Shown: piece by piece, positions 4,093-6,417 of the stretch
How the letters are laid out: every line of letters starts with the position of its first letter
Numbering within the stretch: position 1 is the stretch's first letter
NCBI GenBank assembly: GCA_003231035.1
Contig: QIHU01000492.1
Coordinates: 1-6,417 of the forward strand
Direction: 5' to 3'
From: Acidobacteriota bacterium
GTDB lineage: Bacteria; Acidobacteriota; Thermoanaerobaculia; Multivoradales; SZUA-115
Length of the DNA stretch: 6,417 nt
Position numbers and translations under genes: made by a program
Notes under the pieces: generated by a model
Told to the model about the DNA's origin: nothing
Seen by the model: only the letters and a program-made list of their open reading frames with translations
Database searches by the model: none

Positions 4093-6417
4093 TTACTTGC
4101 AAACGTTGCAGGTGCTGGCAACCGGTCCAACGGCGGTCGAGCACGAACTACCGTGAAAGCCCTGCACGGTCCACCCGCACTGTAGACAGCTGTTGGTCAC
4201 ATGCCCCGCGGTGTACTGGGTGTTCGTCACCTCGCGGCAGGGTTGGTAGTTGCCGGTGGGTGAACTCAGGGTGTTCTGGTCGACCGTGCCATCGCTATAG
4301 CCCTCAATCGCCAGATTCACCTGAGCACCGGAGACGGTGTTGTAGCGCACCGTTCCTTTGGAGGTATGGCGATCCGGGAACCACCAGTGCATGCCGACGG
4401 TGATGCCGAACTGGAGCTTGTTGTTGGCGGAACTGATGGTGTTGCGTTCGTAGACCGCGCCGGTGTGGTCGCCAGCGCCGGAGTTGGGGAAGTTGTGTAC
4501 CGCCAGACCGCCAAAGGCGAAGAGCTGGGATTGCGAGATGACGTTGTTCGTCACCGTGCAGTTGGCGCCGCCGCCGCTGATGATGCCGATGTCGGTGCAG
4601 TCGGTGATCGTGTTGTTGTGGACATAGCCGCCGAAGCAGGCGGCGAGGGTGATGGCGTCGGCCCAGGGCTCTTCGGTGGGGAAGTTGCGGGTATCGTCTC
4701 CGTTGTCGCGGAAAGTGCTGTTGGAGATCTCGAAATTGGCGGCGGAGACTTCCAATGCGCTGCCGCAGAGGGTGCGGTTGGACTCGATCTTGTCGAGGGT
4801 CCAGCCGGTACTGTTGTGGCCGCCGACGATGCGGAGGTTGTTGCCGTTGCGACGGTAGCCGATGCAGGTGAAAGGTCCGCCGCGACGAACATCCTTGTTG
4901 CCGTCGAAGACTAGGTGTTCGAGGGTGAAGTTGTCGCGACTGATCGCCTCGAGCATCGGCCCAACCAGACTGAACTGGGCGATCAAGCGGGCCTTGGTCG
5001 GCGCTTCGTTGGAGGTGAGGACCGTTGAGTTCTGCGTCAGGTTGAGGGTGTTGGCGATCCGGTATCCCAAGAGGCCCGGCGCTAGCTCGATCCGCCCGCC
5101 GCCGTCCAAGAGACATTGCAGGCCGACGTCGTCATCGAGGAAGTCGTTGGGGCTGATCGCCGGACATGTTCCTCCGGCACTGACGGTGAGCACTAGGAAC
5201 GGAGTCAACTCCCCGAACCTTTGGACTCCCTCGCGGATCATTCGCCACTGGAACTTGTAGGTGCCGGCTGTCGAGGGGGCTGTGATATCGAAGGTAAAGG
5301 TCTTGCTGGCACCGGGAAGGACAGCTTCTGACGAACCGAGCGCCACGCGGTTGGAGCCGGTCCACAGCGTGTTGTCGCTTGGTGACTCGGTGCTCAGCTT
5401 GTAACCGTCGGCCTTCGTCCAGGTCGTCGAGCCAGTGTTCCGGAAGGTGATGGAGACACTGCGCGTGGCACCGGTCGGGATGGTCAGCCCGACAACCTGC
5501 GCGACGAACTGTGCATCGTCGAGCGAACTGGTGCTCTCGACCACGATCTGGACGTTTGTGGTGAAGTCTCCGAACCAGGCGACCCCCTCGTGGAGCATTC
5601 GCCACTGAAAGTCGTAGGTGCCGGGGGTGGTCGGGGCGGTGATGTTGAAGGAAAAGCTCTTGGTTTGACCGGGGCCGATCGAATCGCTGTTGTTCAACTG
5701 GATGCGGTTTGAGCCTGTCCATAGCGTGTTGTCTTGCGGGTTTTGGGTGCCGAGCTTGAAGCCGGCGGCCTGGGTCCAAGTGGAGGTGCCGTTGTTCTTG
5801 AAGGTGAGGGTGACCGACCGAGTTTCGCCAGGCTCCATGGTGGTCGTGACGTTCTGCGAGATGAAGTCGGAACTATCGACCTGGGACACCGTCTCGACGG
5901 TGATGCTCACATTGGTGGTGAAGTCTCCGAACCATGCCACTCCCTCGTGGACCATTCGCCACTGAAAGTTGTAGTTGCCGGGGTTGGTCGGTGCGGTGAT
6001 GTCGAAGGTGAAGCTCTTACTCTGGCCCGGAGCGATCGAATCGCCGTTGTCCAACTGAACGCGAGTGGATCCGGTCCACAGGGTGTTGTCTTGTGGGTTT
6101 TGCGTACCGAGCTTGTATCCGGTGGCCTTGGTCCAAGTGGAAGTGCCGATGTTCTTGACGGTGACGGTGACCGGTAGGGTTTCACCGGGCGCCATGGTAG
6201 TCGCCACGCTTTGCGAGGTGAAGTCAGCATTGTCGACAGCAGTTGGGAGAACCAGAATCTGGACGTTGGCCGAGAAATCGCCGAACCAGGCGACTCCCTC
6301 ACGAACCATGCGCCACTGGAAGTCGTGAAAGCCGACGGAGGTCGGTGCGGTGATGTCGAAGGAGAAACTCTTGCTTTGACCGGGGGTGATCGAATCACCA
6401 TTGTCTAGGTGAACGCG
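4093..6417 (-). CDS. Surface/secreted protein: tandem NBR1-type (FW) Ig domains plus right-handed beta-helix (partial, N-terminus beyond right edge)
   Basis: The minus-strand frame is open from the window end to TAA at 4095-4093, giving 774 residues. In-window numbering starts at base 6417. Residues 1-414 are one partial and three full Ig-like repeats of about 119 residues. Each shows the bacterial NBR1 four-tryptophan (FW) pattern: pG-x-V-x-(K/R)N-x-G-x-x-x-W, LWTGS-x-R, PGxxKxFxF(D/N)ITAP and FQWRM-(V/L/I)-x-EGV. Residues about 418-725 look like a right-handed parallel beta-helix of the pectate-lyase/PbH1 type: LDGGGRIELAPG followed by Asn-rich coils such as FEISNSTFRDN, YVHNNTITDC and TVTNNVISQS. 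The last 49 residues hold six cysteines and end CNVCK. FW domains mediate protein binding in NBR1; beta-helices often bind or cleave polysaccharides. An extracellular adhesin or carbohydrate-active role is inferred. The ATG at 6309-6307 is the Met of FQWRM inside a repeat, not a start; signal peptide and promoter lie outside. Confidence 0.85.
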   Translation of the reverse strand, partial: RVHLDNGDSITPGQSKSFSFDITAPTSVGFHDFQWRMVREGVAWFGDFSANVQILVLPTAVDNADFTSQSVATTMAPGETLPVTVTVKNIGTSTWTKATGYKLGTQNPQDNTLWTGSTRVQLDNGDSIAPGQSKSFTFDITAPTNPGNYNFQWRMVHEGVAWFGDFTTNVSITVETVSQVDSSDFISQNVTTTMEPGETRSVTLTFKNNGTSTWTQAAGFKLGTQNPQDNTLWTGSNRIQLNNSDSIGPGQTKSFSFNITAPTTPGTYDFQWRMLHEGVAWFGDFTTNVQIVVESTSSLDDAQFVAQVVGLTIPTGATRSVSITFRNTGSTTWTKADGYKLSTESPSDNTLWTGSNRVALGSSEAVLPGASKTFTFDITAPSTAGTYKFQWRMIREGVQRFGELTPFLVLTVSAGGTCPAISPNDFLDDDVGLQCLLDGGGRIELAPGLLGYRIANTLNLTQNSTVLTSNEAPTKARLIAQFSLVGPMLEAISRDNFTLEHLVFDGNKDVRRGGPFTCIGYRRNGNNLRIVGGHNSTGWTLDKIESNRTLCGSALEVSAANFEISNSTFRDNGDDTRNFPTEEPWADAITLAACFGGYVHNNTITDCTDIGIISGGGANCTVTNNVISQSQLFAFGGLAVHNFPNSGAGDHTGAVYERNTISSANNKLQFGITVGMHWWFPDRHTSKGTVRYNTVSGAQVNLAIEGYSDGTVDQNTLSSPTGNYQPCREVTNTQYTAGHVTNSCLQCGWTVQGFHGSSCSTAVGPVASTCNVCK
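5176..6417 (-). repeat. Tandem array of about 357-bp units encoding NBR1-type Ig domains
   Basis: Units on the minus strand are A (6235 to beyond 6417, partial), B (5881-6234), C (5524-5880) and D (5176-5523). The Met codons of the FQWRM motif recur at 6309, 5955, 5598 and 5241, which are spacings of 354, 357 and 357 bp. Units B and C share a 20-bp exact match (5915-5934 and 5558-5577) and look alike along most of their length. D is the most diverged, and it has Arg where A-C have Trp just before the final FG. Since the array runs off the edge, the total copy number is unknown. Confidence 0.9.

Noticed and set aside
4304..5116. Minus-strand open frame of 270 codons within the beta-helix region
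   Set aside because: It is a shifted frame of the same strand with an Arg/Gln/His-rich composition typical of off-frame translation; the beta-helix frame is clearly the real one.
6307..6309. ATG as the start of the FW/beta-helix gene
   Set aside because: It encodes the Met of the FQWRM motif inside a repeat. The same frame continues upstream for 36 more codons of clear repeat sequence to the window edge, so the true start is outside.

Overview
The window is GC-rich and densely coded. Two proteins carry secretion-type features, which points to a Gram-negative bacterium. The long acidobacterial- or myxobacterial-looking M1 metalloprotease and the bacterial NBR1-type Ig repeats fit such a lineage, but nothing here fixes the taxon.

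Layout from left to right. (1) Minus strand, running off the left edge: the N-terminal 164 residues of a stand-alone alanyl-tRNA editing protein (AlaX type). (2) A divergent intergenic region (494-598) with two overlapping sigma70-like promoter candidates, a perfect 10-bp palindrome and a good ribosome binding site. (3) Plus strand 599-3658: a complete 1019-residue secreted zinc metallopeptidase of family M1. It has intact HEXXH-X18-E zinc ligands, but the GAMEN exopeptidase motif reads GFSQS. (4) A 434-bp gap between convergent genes (3659-4092), unusually rich in inverted repeats. It holds a possible 46-codon ORF with an excellent Shine-Dalgarno and a bidirectional-terminator-like hairpin. 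(5) Minus strand 4093 to beyond 6417: a large surface or secreted protein made of at least four tandem NBR1-type ('four-tryptophan', FW) Ig domains of about 119 residues, followed by a right-handed parallel beta-helix and a cysteine-rich C-terminal tail. Its N-terminus lies outside the window.

The genes do not form an operon: AlaX and the peptidase diverge, and the peptidase and the beta-helix protein converge. AlaX is housekeeping translation quality control. The other two are exported proteins, one probably a protease and the other probably an adhesin or polysaccharide-active protein, with no direct evidence that they work together. The two items most worth a second look are the FW-repeat/beta-helix fusion and the structured intergenic region at 3684-4027. 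I found no CRISPR array, tRNA, rRNA, transposase, integrase or reverse transcriptase.
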